From NCBI GenBank assembly GCA_025451075.1, contig JANWLA010000013.1, forward strand, positions 1 through 56,210: a DNA stretch of 56,210 bases. Reading direction: 5' to 3'. This document shows, one piece after another, positions 7,931-15,460 of this stretch (positions within the stretch are counted from its first letter, which is position 1; every line of letters starts with the position of its first letter). The position numbers and the translations under genes were made by a program. This DNA comes from Nitrosotalea sp. (lineage in GTDB: Archaea; Thermoproteota; Nitrososphaeria; Nitrososphaerales; Nitrosopumilaceae). Under the pieces are notes generated by a model. It was given only the letters and a program-made list of their open reading frames with translations, did no database searches and was not told the origin of the DNA.

Positions 7931-9895
7931 TTGAAAAATCTATTTTATATTGCAATATTTGCGACTTTGATTCTCACATTATCTTCATTTGCTATTCCAA
8001 ATGCACATGCAGTTACTGTCTATACTTTGGATCAAGCAGGATGTCAATCTCTTCCAGGTGGATCTCCCGTATGGAATGCTGGAACAAATACATGTCAGAT
8101 AACTGGATCCATCAGTTTTTCTGACACACTAAACATCCCGTCAGGCGCAGTTCTTCAAATATCCTCTCAGAGCGGATTCTTCTTTAATCTTGGAACAATT
8201 AACAACAGTGGAACAATAACTCTCATAAACCATGGAGGGCTTGCTGTCACAAATGGAGGTGTGCTAAACAACAATGGTATTTTCAACAACAATGATGCAC
8301 CATTTCCACAAGATGGGTCCGGACTGCAAAATGGGGCAGGAACAATTAACAATAATGCAGGAGCTACCATAAATAACAATGGTCAATTTTGGAATTATTT
8401 TGCAACAGTTAACAACCGGGGAACAATAAACGCTGGAAGTGATCTTGAAAATAGAGCAGGAGGAACCATAAATAATTATTGTCCAGGAATAATAAATGGC
8501 GCAATAATTGGACCTCCAGCAGTCAACATATGCCTTGCACCAGCACCACCAGTAATTACTTCTCCTACAACTGGAACATCTACTTCTAATCCAACTGTTA
8601 CACTTTCAGGAACTGCATCACCAAATGCACCAGTCACTATCCTTGATGGAGGTTCTCAAGTTAGCATAGTAACAGCAGATAGTTCTGGTAACTGGAACAC
8701 AAATGTTGTACTTAGTGCAGGTTCTCACACAATAACAACTACACAAACAATAGGCGGATCATCATCTGCCTCATCCAATTCAGTTATAATTGATCTAGTC
8801 GTATGTCCTGTAGGCTCATTCCTACCATCAGGGTCTAATACATGCATTCCAGCTCCTCCAGGTTCATTTGTTAATACAACCGGTTCCACTTCAGCTTCAC
8901 TCTGTCCAGTTGGCACATTTACTGATCTTCTAGGTCAATCATCTTGCATTCCATCTCCAGCTGGTTCATTTGTTAATACAACCGGTTCCACTTCATCTAC
9001 CCTTTGCACACCAGGTTCATTTCAACCACTTGCTGGACAATCATCTTGTCTTCTTGCACAGCCGGGATTCTTTGTTAACTCAACTGGTGCTATGCAACAA
9101 ACACAGTGTCCTGCGGGTACCAATTCTGCTGCTGGTGCAATATCTTGTTATATTGTAGATACTACGCCACCCGCAGTATCCATAACTCAACCATCTGGTG
9201 GTTCTGTTCTAAATCATATATCATCAATTAATGGAACTGCATCAGATGACACCTCTGTCTCATCTGTCCTAGTATCAATCGATGGAGGTTTGCCAACCAC
9301 TGCAACATATTCTTCTGGTACCTGGACTCTTGCAGCAACAACATTATCAAATGGAGCTCATACTGCAAATGCAACAGCCACTGATTCAGTAGGACTAGAA
9401 GCCAAGACTGGAATAATTCATTTCACAATACTTACACCAACACAGGGAAGAATTACTGGTGGAGGAAATGTTGGACAGGACCAGAACTTTGGTTTTGAAG
9501 TCAAGTCAGATAGTGATGGTAAAAAAACAACAAGCGGGCATATTGAATATCATGACAAATCCAAAACGATTGACCTTGACAGTAAACAAATAACAATTCT
9601 TTCTGTATATGATTCTTCAACACATGCAGCATTTGTAGGACAGGGAACAATACATGATAAGGATAAAACATTGTATAACTTGCTGGTCCAAGTGTCTGAC
9701 TCAGACAAGTCCGGCGATCATGATATGTTTTCAATAACGATAACAGACAAAACTGGTACAGTTGTATACCAAAGCTCTGGAATCGTTCATGGCCATATTG
9801 AAATTCACAAGTTTTCAGACCATGATGACAAGTCTGACAGTGGAAATCAACATGGTGACAATTCCAATAACGACAACCACAATAATTCACATTAA
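7931..9895 (+). CDS. Large secreted modular surface protein
   Basis: 654-aa exported protein, function unknown. A TTG start gives a clear signal peptide (hydrophobic LFYIAIFATLILTLSSFAI, cleavage near AHA). Order of modules: an N/G-rich repetitive stretch (about 75-195) looking like a parallel beta-helix; an Ig/Big-like domain (about 205-290); three to four cysteine-rich modules of about 34-40 aa (C-P-x-G-[ST]-F) resembling GCC2/GCC3 or TNFR-type repeats (about 292-410); a second Ig-like domain; a GRITGGGNVG domain; and a His/Asp/Asn-rich tail that could bind metal. No transmembrane anchor is seen. A TATA-like CTTAAATATT lies about 25 nt upstream of the TTG. Confidence 0.7.
   Translation: MKNLFYIAIFATLILTLSSFAIPNAHAVTVYTLDQAGCQSLPGGSPVWNAGTNTCQITGSISFSDTLNIPSGAVLQISSQSGFFFNLGTINNSGTITLINHGGLAVTNGGVLNNNGIFNNNDAPFPQDGSGLQNGAGTINNNAGATINNNGQFWNYFATVNNRGTINAGSDLENRAGGTINNYCPGIINGAIIGPPAVNICLAPAPPVITSPTTGTSTSNPTVTLSGTASPNAPVTILDGGSQVSIVTADSSGNWNTNVVLSAGSHTITTTQTIGGSSSASSNSVIIDLVVCPVGSFLPSGSNTCIPAPPGSFVNTTGSTSASLCPVGTFTDLLGQSSCIPSPAGSFVNTTGSTSSTLCTPGSFQPLAGQSSCLLAQPGFFVNSTGAMQQTQCPAGTNSAAGAISCYIVDTTPPAVSITQPSGGSVLNHISSINGTASDDTSVSSVLVSIDGGLPTTATYSSGTWTLAATTLSNGAHTANATATDSVGLEAKTGIIHFTILTPTQGRITGGGNVGQDQNFGFEVKSDSDGKKTTSGHIEYHDKSKTIDLDSKQITILSVYDSSTHAAFVGQGTIHDKDKTLYNLLVQVSDSDKSGDHDMFSITITDKTGTVVYQSSGIVHGHIEIHKFSDHDDKSDSGNQHGDNSNNDNHNNSH
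8861..8995 (+). repeat. 102-bp-spaced direct repeat inside the cysteine-rich module
   Basis: The same 33 bases, starting GGTTCATTTGTTAATACAAC, occur at 8861-8893 and again at 8963-8995. The offset of 102 bp equals 34 codons, so reading frame and the cysteine module periodicity are kept. The nucleotide identity is higher than the protein repeat needs, which suggests recent duplication or gene conversion. Confidence 0.85.
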
Positions 9896-10038
9896 CCCTT
9901 GTGGTGTTTAACCAAAAACAAAACACTCTGTGTGGGTCTTGGCTCGAATCAAAAATCACGCTGCAAAGAAAAATTGTGGTTCAAAATTTGTTATAACTCA
10001 TGTAGGAATTTGTATTCTACGAAGATCATTGTTTTATA

Positions 10039-10097
10039 GGCGGATGCTCTACAACCTGACTACAGGTGAGGGACCTGCTCATAGTACAGCCTCCGCC
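10039..10097 (+). ncRNA. Candidate 59-nt structured RNA (three-way junction)
   Basis: In a convergent intergenic region without a supported ORF, the 59 nt fold into a long closing stem: GGCGGA/TCCGCC, then GCU/AGC and UAC/GUA, each separated by one 1x1 mismatch (12 pairs in total). Inside are ACCTG-ACTA-CAGGT (5 bp, 4-nt loop) and a 3-4 bp GAG/CTC hairpin. A second ACCTG at 10073 could pair with the same CAGGT, so two exclusive inner hairpins are possible. It lacks a T-arm and an anticodon arm, so it is not a tRNA. Strand and function are unknown; the palindromic stem is the only direct evidence. Confidence 0.4.
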
Positions 10098-10143
10098 ATA
10101 TTGAATGATTTTCAATAATTGCCGGATTGTACAAACTAAAACC

Positions 10144-11160
10144 TTAGTGAATACAGATGGGATTTCCAATGCAATGCAAGTCTGCCCCGGATAAATCAGC
10201 ACCTGTAAGGTTTGCATTAGTCAAGTCTGCGCCCTTGAGATCAGCACTGCCTAAATCCGCATGATTCAAGTTTGCACCATTCAGAGTTGCATTTTCTAAT
10301 ATTGCAAATCCAAGACCGGTATTTTGCAAATTGGCGCCTGAGAGGTTTGCACCAGTAAATACTGCATTGTTGAGATCTGCACTTTTAAGATTAGTATTAG
10401 TCAAATTAACTCCTATCATGATAGCATTTGAAAGGTCCGCATCTTGAAAGTTTGCACCTGATAGGTTTGCACCAGTAAAATCCACATCCTTGATTTCTGA
10501 GAGATTAAAGTTGGCTCCAGTCAATGTAGCATTCTTGAGGGTAGCTCCAGTAAGTGCCGCATTAAAAAAATTGCCTCCCGAGAGGTTTGCACCAGTCAGG
10601 TCTGCTGCAAGCAAGTTGATGTATGTACCATTTGCATTAATCATATTGGCACCTTTTAGTATGGCTTCTGGGAAATCAGCATTTGTGATATCTGCATTTT
10701 GGAGATTTACTCCTGCAAGATTGGCACGAAACAGGTATGCCTTGTGAAGATCTGCATTACTGAAATTAGTTCCAACAAGAGTTGCACCAGTCAAGTCTGC
10801 ATCATGTAATTCCTTATTAGAAAAATCACAATTAGACCAGTCAACCTTTGGAAATGTTCTATCTTGACAGTTTGATGGCGGGCTAGGAATTGTTATCGGT
10901 TTTGCATTAGCAGTTTCTGCTTTTTCATTAGTAGCTTCCAAATCTATTATGCCAATTTTAACAAGGTATTGAATTCCTTTTACATAATCTGAATCACTGA
11001 TTAATCCACTAGTCCACCATTTTGTTCTAATCTTGACCCAAGAAGGTATCTGTTCTGGTTCATTGGAAGCGGCAAATGCCGAAAGGCTTGAAGTTGAAAA
11101 TACGCAACATACAGAAATTATTCCTATTGTAAACAAAATGGATTTTGTTTTATTTGTCAT
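10144..11160 (-). CDS. Secreted pentapeptide-repeat protein
   Basis: 338 aa with a signal peptide (hydrophobic IIPVCC-type core after MTNKTKS, cleavage near AFA). It then has a short domain with PSWVKIRTKWW and GIQYLVKIGII, a segment common in thaumarchaeal exported proteins. From about residue 105 to the end there are more than 35 pentapeptide repeats of the A-[DN]-L-x-x type, predicted to form a right-handed quadrilateral beta-helix. The role is unknown; related helices act as protein scaffolds or DNA mimics. The promoter has TATA-like CATATAAAT, and an operator copy lies 39 nt upstream of the ATG. Confidence 0.8.
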   Translation of the reverse strand: MTNKTKSILFTIGIISVCCVFSTSSLSAFAASNEPEQIPSWVKIRTKWWTSGLISDSDYVKGIQYLVKIGIIDLEATNEKAETANAKPITIPSPPSNCQDRTFPKVDWSNCDFSNKELHDADLTGATLVGTNFSNADLHKAYLFRANLAGVNLQNADITNADFPEAILKGANMINANGTYINLLAADLTGANLSGGNFFNAALTGATLKNATLTGANFNLSEIKDVDFTGANLSGANFQDADLSNAIMIGVNLTNTNLKSADLNNAVFTGANLSGANLQNTGLGFAILENATLNGANLNHADLGSADLKGADLTNANLTGADLSGADLHCIGNPICIH

Positions 11161-11199
11161 AAAACAAGTTTGAATTTATATGATAAAAAACATATCATG

Positions 11200-11217
11200 A
11201 TTATCACCAATGAGACT
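11200..11217 (-). promoter_or_regulatory. Operator copy 1 (island palindrome), upstream of pentapeptide gene
   Basis: Plus-strand ATTATCA-CCAA-TGAGACT. The gene-proximal arm is perfect, the distal arm matches 4 of 7. The gap to the ATG at 11160 is 39 nt, with the TATA box in between. Confidence 0.6.
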
Positions 11218-11255
11218 ATGACAATTGGTTAATTGTATATTCGATGATATTATCA

Positions 11256-11465
11256 TTAGTTACCCAAAACAATTTGATACGGTTTAGCCATATAATGATG
11301 CGAACACAAGAATACCATTTTTCCATTAAACATTTTTGCAGTAATTGAAATTCCGTTTAATTCTTTTTTGCATACGTGGCAAGTAAGGGGTTTGACATCT
11401 GATTTGATAATCCTCTTTTCATGTCTCAAATACAAATCCTGAACTATGAAATTATCTGCCATCAT
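11256..11465 (-). CDS. Small CxxC/HH putative zinc-binding protein
   Basis: 69-aa protein of unknown function. CHVCKKEL and LCSHHYM provide two Cys plus Cys/His/His ligands in a zinc-finger-like arrangement. The N-terminus is charged (YLRHEKRIIKSD). Two adjacent ATGs (11465, 11462) are both compatible with a leaderless transcript. An operator copy lies 38 nt upstream, tying it to the stress island regulon. It is probably a small regulatory or RNA/protein-binding factor, but nothing in the sequence specifies this. Confidence 0.65.
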   Translation of the reverse strand: MMADNFIVQDLYLRHEKRIIKSDVKPLTCHVCKKELNGISITAKMFNGKMVFLCSHHYMAKPYQIVLGN

Positions 11466-11503
11466 GATTCAATGTGTTTTTCAATATTATTAATCTAGTT
11501 CAC

Positions 11504-11521
11504 ATTATCAAGAGTGATTTT
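11504..11521 (-). promoter_or_regulatory. Operator copy 2, upstream of small zinc protein
   Basis: Plus-strand ATTATCA-AGAG-TGATTTT: proximal arm perfect, distal arm 5 of 7. The gap to the ATG at 11465 is 38 nt. Its last base touches the stop codon of the CBS-HPF gene. Confidence 0.65.
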
Positions 11522-12690
11522 CAGAAAATATCTTTCTTGTCTATTTTTCTAATTGAGGTTTTCCAACGTTTCTTGCTATGCTGAGACAAGTTTCTAACTA
11601 CTTTGTTTCCCAGAGTATCAAAAATCTTTGAGAGATCCCATCCGCTCTCTGCATAATTGTATGTCTTGTATGGAGTTATGATTCTGACGCCTACATCGTA
11701 ATGTGGTCTGTTACTTGTAGGATTGTGTATTGTCTTAATCGATGCCTTTGCTGATTCTACCTCTGGATATACCTTTCTGAGGTTTCGAATTATCTTATCA
11801 AATTTTGTCTTGACAATTTCTGCACTGGAATAATCTTCTGGAAGGCCAACAATATACAGTGGAACCTCACTTGGTATTTTTGATTCAAGGATGTTGACTA
11901 TGTCTTTGTATGTGACTATTCCATGTACATGATCCCACAAAGTAAGCAAACAACATGATGCGTCATTTTTCAACATTGATTCTATGACCGTACTGAGAGG
12001 CGCATGAGTGCCAAGGTTTGGAATACGGGTGCTACCGATATTTCCAATCTCTGATTGATATTTTTTCTTTGCATCCACTCCTCTTAATCCCATTCCTATT
12101 TTTTCTCCAGGCTTTACAACCTGTAATAGGTGCATCGAAGTCATGACCTGTAAAACTTTATCGCCCTTGATTACTGGAAGATGATCTATTTTTTTTGTAA
12201 TCATGATTTTTCTTGCAGTTGCAAGAGAATCACTGCTTTTTACTGTAATTGGATTTGACGTAAATATGTAGTTTACTGGTATCCATTTTAGATTCTGTTT
12301 GTGTAACAGCTCAACAATATCTTTTACATCAACTATTCCAATTATCTGATTTTCATCTACTACTGGAACAGAACGCATTCTATAATGAGACAAAATAGCA
12401 GCCGCTTTTTCTACTGTATCATTTTTGGTCAAAGACTGAATCTTTCGTAAAAGTGGCTTGACCTTCATATTTTCAACATCTTTTGCAGACAAGAGATCTC
12501 GTGCACTTATTGTGAATACATCCTTACCGTCCATGCAAAATACATCATAGGAATTTGAATTTACCAAAACTCCAACTACTTTGGATACTGTATACGAAGA
12601 ATCAATGATGGTTGCTTTCTTTAGTATCTTGCTTATCTGAAAATCTCGGACTTCTTTTAGATGTGCATAGACAATTTGTGGTGAATTCAT
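11521..12690 (-). CDS. CBS-domain protein with C-terminal HPF/S30AE-like domain
   Basis: 389 aa. Four CBS repeats occupy roughly residues 10-270 (for example SHYRMRSVPVVDENQIIGIVDVKDIV), expected to bind adenine nucleotides as two Bateman modules. Residues about 277-375 match the beta-alpha-beta-beta-beta-alpha pattern of the ribosome hibernation factor family: a long helix (KTKFDKIIRNLRKVYP), then HYDVGVRIITPYKTYNYAESGWDLSKIFDTLGNKV, which mirrors the HPF pattern of a VEVRI strand, a sheet strand and DLYxAID. This suggests a nucleotide-sensing ribosome-silencing factor. The ATG at 12690 is preferred; an in-frame TTG lies three codons upstream. The HPF assignment rests on pattern, not on a search. 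Confidence 0.75.
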   Translation of the reverse strand: MNSPQIVYAHLKEVRDFQISKILKKATIIDSSYTVSKVVGVLVNSNSYDVFCMDGKDVFTISARDLLSAKDVENMKVKPLLRKIQSLTKNDTVEKAAAILSHYRMRSVPVVDENQIIGIVDVKDIVELLHKQNLKWIPVNYIFTSNPITVKSSDSLATARKIMITKKIDHLPVIKGDKVLQVMTSMHLLQVVKPGEKIGMGLRGVDAKKKYQSEIGNIGSTRIPNLGTHAPLSTVIESMLKNDASCCLLTLWDHVHGIVTYKDIVNILESKIPSEVPLYIVGLPEDYSSAEIVKTKFDKIIRNLRKVYPEVESAKASIKTIHNPTSNRPHYDVGVRIITPYKTYNYAESGWDLSKIFDTLGNKVVRNLSQHSKKRWKTSIRKIDKKDIF

Positions 12691-12750
12691 TTTTAACAAA
12701 TCTTGATTATGTGATGTATTATAAAAGCCAACTAGTGATTTTTACCGTCA

Positions 12751-12768
12751 ATAATCATGGATGATAAT
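12751..12768 (-). promoter_or_regulatory. Operator copy 3 (shifted), upstream of CBS-HPF gene
   Basis: Plus-strand ATAATCA-TGGA-TGATAAT, arms 6 of 7 and 7 of 7. It lies 60 nt from the ATG and about 51 nt from the TSS expected from the TATA box near 12719-12728. That is about one helical turn farther upstream than the other copies. Confidence 0.6.
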
Positions 12769-12822
12769 TAAACAAAGATGTACAACAATGATTTCAAAAT
12801 CTCTTTTAAATGACTAAGAAAT

Positions 12823-14697
12823 TTATCTTGCACGTATTGCGTTTAAAATCACTCCGACATCAAGTGCTTCTTGAAGTAATGCACCTATTGCTGGAGGGAT
12901 GTATCCAAGACTTGCCATTGCCATAAAAACAAAGCTTACCCCTAATCCAATAAAGATACTTTGTTTTGCAACACGTAATGTTTTTTGGCTGATCTCTATT
13001 ACAGTAGACACTTTTGATATGTCATCAACTAGTAGAACTATGTCTGCAGCCTCTGCTGATATTGCAGTACCGTGAGCGCCCATGGCAATTCCTACTGTAG
13101 ATGCAGCCAAGGCAGGAGCATCATTAATGCCATCTCCAGTCATTACCACGTTTTCAAACTGTTGTCTTAGTTTTTTCACAGCCAATACTTTTTGTTCAGG
13201 AAGTAAGTTTGCTTCTAGATTTGTTATGCCCGCCTGCTTGGCTATGTTTTTTGCATTATCAAGACTATCTCCTGTTAACATGATTATTTGTTTGACTCCG
13301 AGTTCTTTGAGTTGTTTTACCGTGGAATTGACATTGGGGCGTATTTTATCCTCAAATATGATCACGCCTGCAGGTTTGCTGTTAATGCCAACAAATGCCA
13401 GCATCTTTCCATCTGAATTGATTTGCTTTTTTACTTCCTGAATGTATTGCGTAAATTCTATATTTGTAGAATTTTCAAAAACACTTTGAGAACCAATCTG
13501 TATGTACTCGTCTTTGACATGACCACTTACTCCAGCTCCTGGTAATTCATGAAAGTCTGTTGGAATTGTCAACTTTTCAAACACCTCTTGCCCTTTTTTT
13601 ACTAGTACACTAGCTGCAGGGTGAGAAGATAACTGTTCTAAACTTGCGGCCTTGTACAAAAGATCATCAGAACTCATGTTACTTGCAGGTATTATTTTCC
13701 CTATTATTGGAACCCCGAATGTAATGGTTCCAGTTTTATCAAAAACTACTACTTGGACTTTTCCGACTTGTTCTATCGCTGCCCCTGTTTTGATTATTAT
13801 GTTAGATTTTGCAGCTTTATTTATTCCACTTATGATTGCAACAGGAGTTGCAAATATCAATGGACATGGAGTTGCAACAACAAGTACTGCAAGAACTGTT
13901 TCTACATTATTTGTCAATAGCCATCCCAGTAAGCTGATGCAAATTGTTACTGGAGTAAACAAAACTGCATAACGGTCTGCCAGTCTTTGAATTGGTGCTT
14001 TTTCCTGTTGAGCGTTTCTGACAAGTTGTATTATTTTTGCATATTGACTTTCCCCACTAATTTTGTCTGCATTCATTTCAAATGCATTTCCTATGTTTAT
14101 AGTTCCACTGAAAACCTGTTCTCCTATTTTTTTTATTTTGGGTAAAGGTTCTCCTGTAAGTGACGATTCGTCTATCTCAGCCTGTCCGTGAATTATCTTA
14201 CCGTCTACTGGAATGAGATCTCCAGGACGTACCAAAAGCAAATCTCCGATTCTAACATCTGATACATTGATCTCTTCTAAATCTTGATCTTTTTTTCTAT
14301 GTGCAAATCTTGGTGAATGCGCAAGAAGCGTATCCAGTGAGAAAGATGCCTTTTTGAATGCATGATCCTCCAAGGCTTTGCCGCCTGACTGCATGAGAAC
14401 AATCACTAAACCTGGAAATGCATTATTCATCAATATTGCTGCAACTATAGCCAAAAGCGCTACAATATCGGACGCAAAATGAAGATGAAGCATATCTCGT
14501 ACGGTCTGCCAGATAATTGGTGCTCCTCCAATAACTAGTGTAATAAACCAAATCCATTTGCCTAATTCTTGTTGATTTGGAATCTCATGAAATATGCCGC
14601 CTACAAGTAAACCAATAATGGCAAAAATTGGTATCGGGTAATTTTTTACAAATGTCGTAATTTTTGCTGGTTTATGTATATCGTTGTTATTTATCAC
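12823..14697 (-). CDS. P1B-type heavy-metal-translocating ATPase (TPCPL class)
   Basis: 624-aa metal-efflux P-type ATPase. It has TGE (181-183, dephosphorylation), DKTGT (320-324, phosphorylated Asp320), GDGINDAPAL (hinge) and a transmembrane metal site motif TPCPL (276-280) in place of the CPC of copper or Cd/Zn pumps. There is no N-terminal metal-binding (HMA) domain. The C-terminus EALDVGVILNAIRAR is the usual last helix. The TPC motif places it in the less-studied P1B groups, so the ion (Fe, Co, Ni, Zn or Cd) cannot be assigned. A degenerate operator copy stands 40 nt upstream of the ATG. Confidence 0.88.
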   Translation of the reverse strand: MINNNDIHKPAKITTFVKNYPIPIFAIIGLLVGGIFHEIPNQQELGKWIWFITLVIGGAPIIWQTVRDMLHLHFASDIVALLAIVAAILMNNAFPGLVIVLMQSGGKALEDHAFKKASFSLDTLLAHSPRFAHRKKDQDLEEINVSDVRIGDLLLVRPGDLIPVDGKIIHGQAEIDESSLTGEPLPKIKKIGEQVFSGTINIGNAFEMNADKISGESQYAKIIQLVRNAQQEKAPIQRLADRYAVLFTPVTICISLLGWLLTNNVETVLAVLVVATPCPLIFATPVAIISGINKAAKSNIIIKTGAAIEQVGKVQVVVFDKTGTITFGVPIIGKIIPASNMSSDDLLYKAASLEQLSSHPAASVLVKKGQEVFEKLTIPTDFHELPGAGVSGHVKDEYIQIGSQSVFENSTNIEFTQYIQEVKKQINSDGKMLAFVGINSKPAGVIIFEDKIRPNVNSTVKQLKELGVKQIIMLTGDSLDNAKNIAKQAGITNLEANLLPEQKVLAVKKLRQQFENVVMTGDGINDAPALAASTVGIAMGAHGTAISAEAADIVLLVDDISKVSTVIEISQKTLRVAKQSIFIGLGVSFVFMAMASLGYIPPAIGALLQEALDVGVILNAIRAR

Positions 14698-14737
14698 CAG
14701 TTAATTTATTTTTTTAACAATTTATAACAACATGCTC

Positions 14738-14755
14738 AGTATCATGGACGGTAAC
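14738..14755 (-). promoter_or_regulatory. Operator copy 4 (degenerate), upstream of P1B ATPase
   Basis: Plus-strand AGTATCA-TGGA-CGGTAAC: proximal arm 6 of 7, distal arm 4 of 7. The gap to the ATG at 14697 is exactly 40 nt. It is weak on its own and supported mainly by position. Confidence 0.4.
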
Positions 14756-14816
14756 TATAACAATGAAAAATTGCCTGTCTTGATAAATAAAAAATAATTA
14801 ACACTGGATAGAATTA

Positions 14817-14945
14817 TTAAGACTCGTTGAATTTTTCGTCTTGCTCATACCCTTGTTCTAATTCTGCTTGATGAAGTTCTTCTTTTGCTTGTTCGTGATC
14901 AAGTTCTATCTGTTCTTCAGTTTTTTTTGGTTTCTTATTGCTCAT
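14817..14945 (-). CDS. 42-aa acidic helical small protein
   Basis: Very short ORF starting MSNKKPKKTEEQIELDHEQA and ending DEKFNES. It has a basic N-terminal patch followed by a Glu/Gln-rich stretch predicted to be one amphipathic helix. No family is recognised. It is supported as a real gene by an ATG with a well-formed operator copy 40 nt upstream, the same geometry as its neighbours, and by clean in-frame codon use. It may be a stress-induced intrinsically disordered or helical peptide. Confidence 0.55.
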   Translation of the reverse strand: MSNKKPKKTEEQIELDHEQAKEELHQAELEQGYEQDEKFNES

Positions 14946-14985
14946 GATGTTGTGTATATTTCATTTAATATTAGACTAGTATTTG

Positions 14986-15003
14986 ATTATCAGAAATGAT
15001 ATT
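14986..15003 (-). promoter_or_regulatory. Operator copy 5, upstream of 42-aa gene
   Basis: Plus-strand ATTATCA-GAAA-TGATATT, arms 7 of 7 and 6 of 7, gap 40 nt to the ATG at 14945. It is back to back with copy 6, which serves the divergent gene. Confidence 0.75.
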
Positions 15004-15031
15004 AATTGTAACATTATTCAAATAAAATCTC

Positions 15032-15049
15032 ATTATCATATTTGATAAT
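15032..15049 (+). promoter_or_regulatory. Operator copy 6, perfect palindrome, upstream of 112-aa gene
   Basis: ATTATCA-TATT-TGATAAT with both 7-bp arms perfect. The gap to the ATG at 15091 is 41 nt, and a TATA-like CTTTAATTA follows directly downstream. Confidence 0.8.
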
Positions 15050-15090
15050 CAAGTTTTCTCTTTAATTATCAACTAGTGGTATGATACTGC

Positions 15091-15429
15091 ATGTCAAGCA
15101 CTGCAGAAACAATCTACGATGGTTTTCTTTCAAATGTTGAAAAAGCATTGGGAAAGATAGACCTTGAACTTGCTTTACAGGTAATGCTTTTTGAAAGAAA
15201 AATGCCTGATGCATACCCGATGGTAGAATTACAGATTCATTACAAAGTTGGTGTTGATACTGATTCAAAGGTATCATACATGAGAAACAGGTACGGATTT
15301 CTAGTCTCAGGCCATGGTAAAAATGAGATTCTTGCCAGGGGAAACATGAGCATAGATATGCTCAACGAGATTGCACTAGATTCTCAAATTGAGAAATTGG
15401 CAGGCTCTGCATCTGTAGCATCATACTAA
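15091..15429 (+). CDS. Conserved hypothetical protein (112 aa)
   Basis: Soluble 112-aa protein, no family recognised. An N-terminal helical part (TIYDGFLSNVEKALGKIDLELALQVMLFERKMPDAYPMVE) is followed by a predicted beta segment (ELQIHYKVGVDTDSKVSYMRNRYGFLVSGHGK) and a final helix. No cysteines or obvious catalytic residues. A perfect operator copy upstream makes it part of the stress regulon. The next gene follows 31 nt later in the same direction. Confidence 0.7.
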   Translation: MSSTAETIYDGFLSNVEKALGKIDLELALQVMLFERKMPDAYPMVELQIHYKVGVDTDSKVSYMRNRYGFLVSGHGKNEILARGNMSIDMLNEIALDSQIEKLAGSASVASY

Positions 15430-15460
15430 AACAAAGTTTAGTCTCTAACATGTGGCCAAG

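Noticed and set aside
10039-10097. Short tRNA or box C/D or H/ACA guide RNA
   Set aside because: No T-arm or anticodon arm; no RUGAUGA C box; ACA sequence not in a tail position. Kept only as a generic structured RNA.
9930-10118. Plus-strand 62-codon frame between the secreted protein and the pentapeptide gene
   Set aside because: Poor codon pattern, many Cys/Arg/Lys in disorder, and it runs through the palindromic RNA candidate.
11243-11260. Additional operator-like GATATTATCATTA
   Set aside because: Falls at the 3' end of the small zinc-protein gene, has no second arm at the right spacing, and lies far from any start codon.
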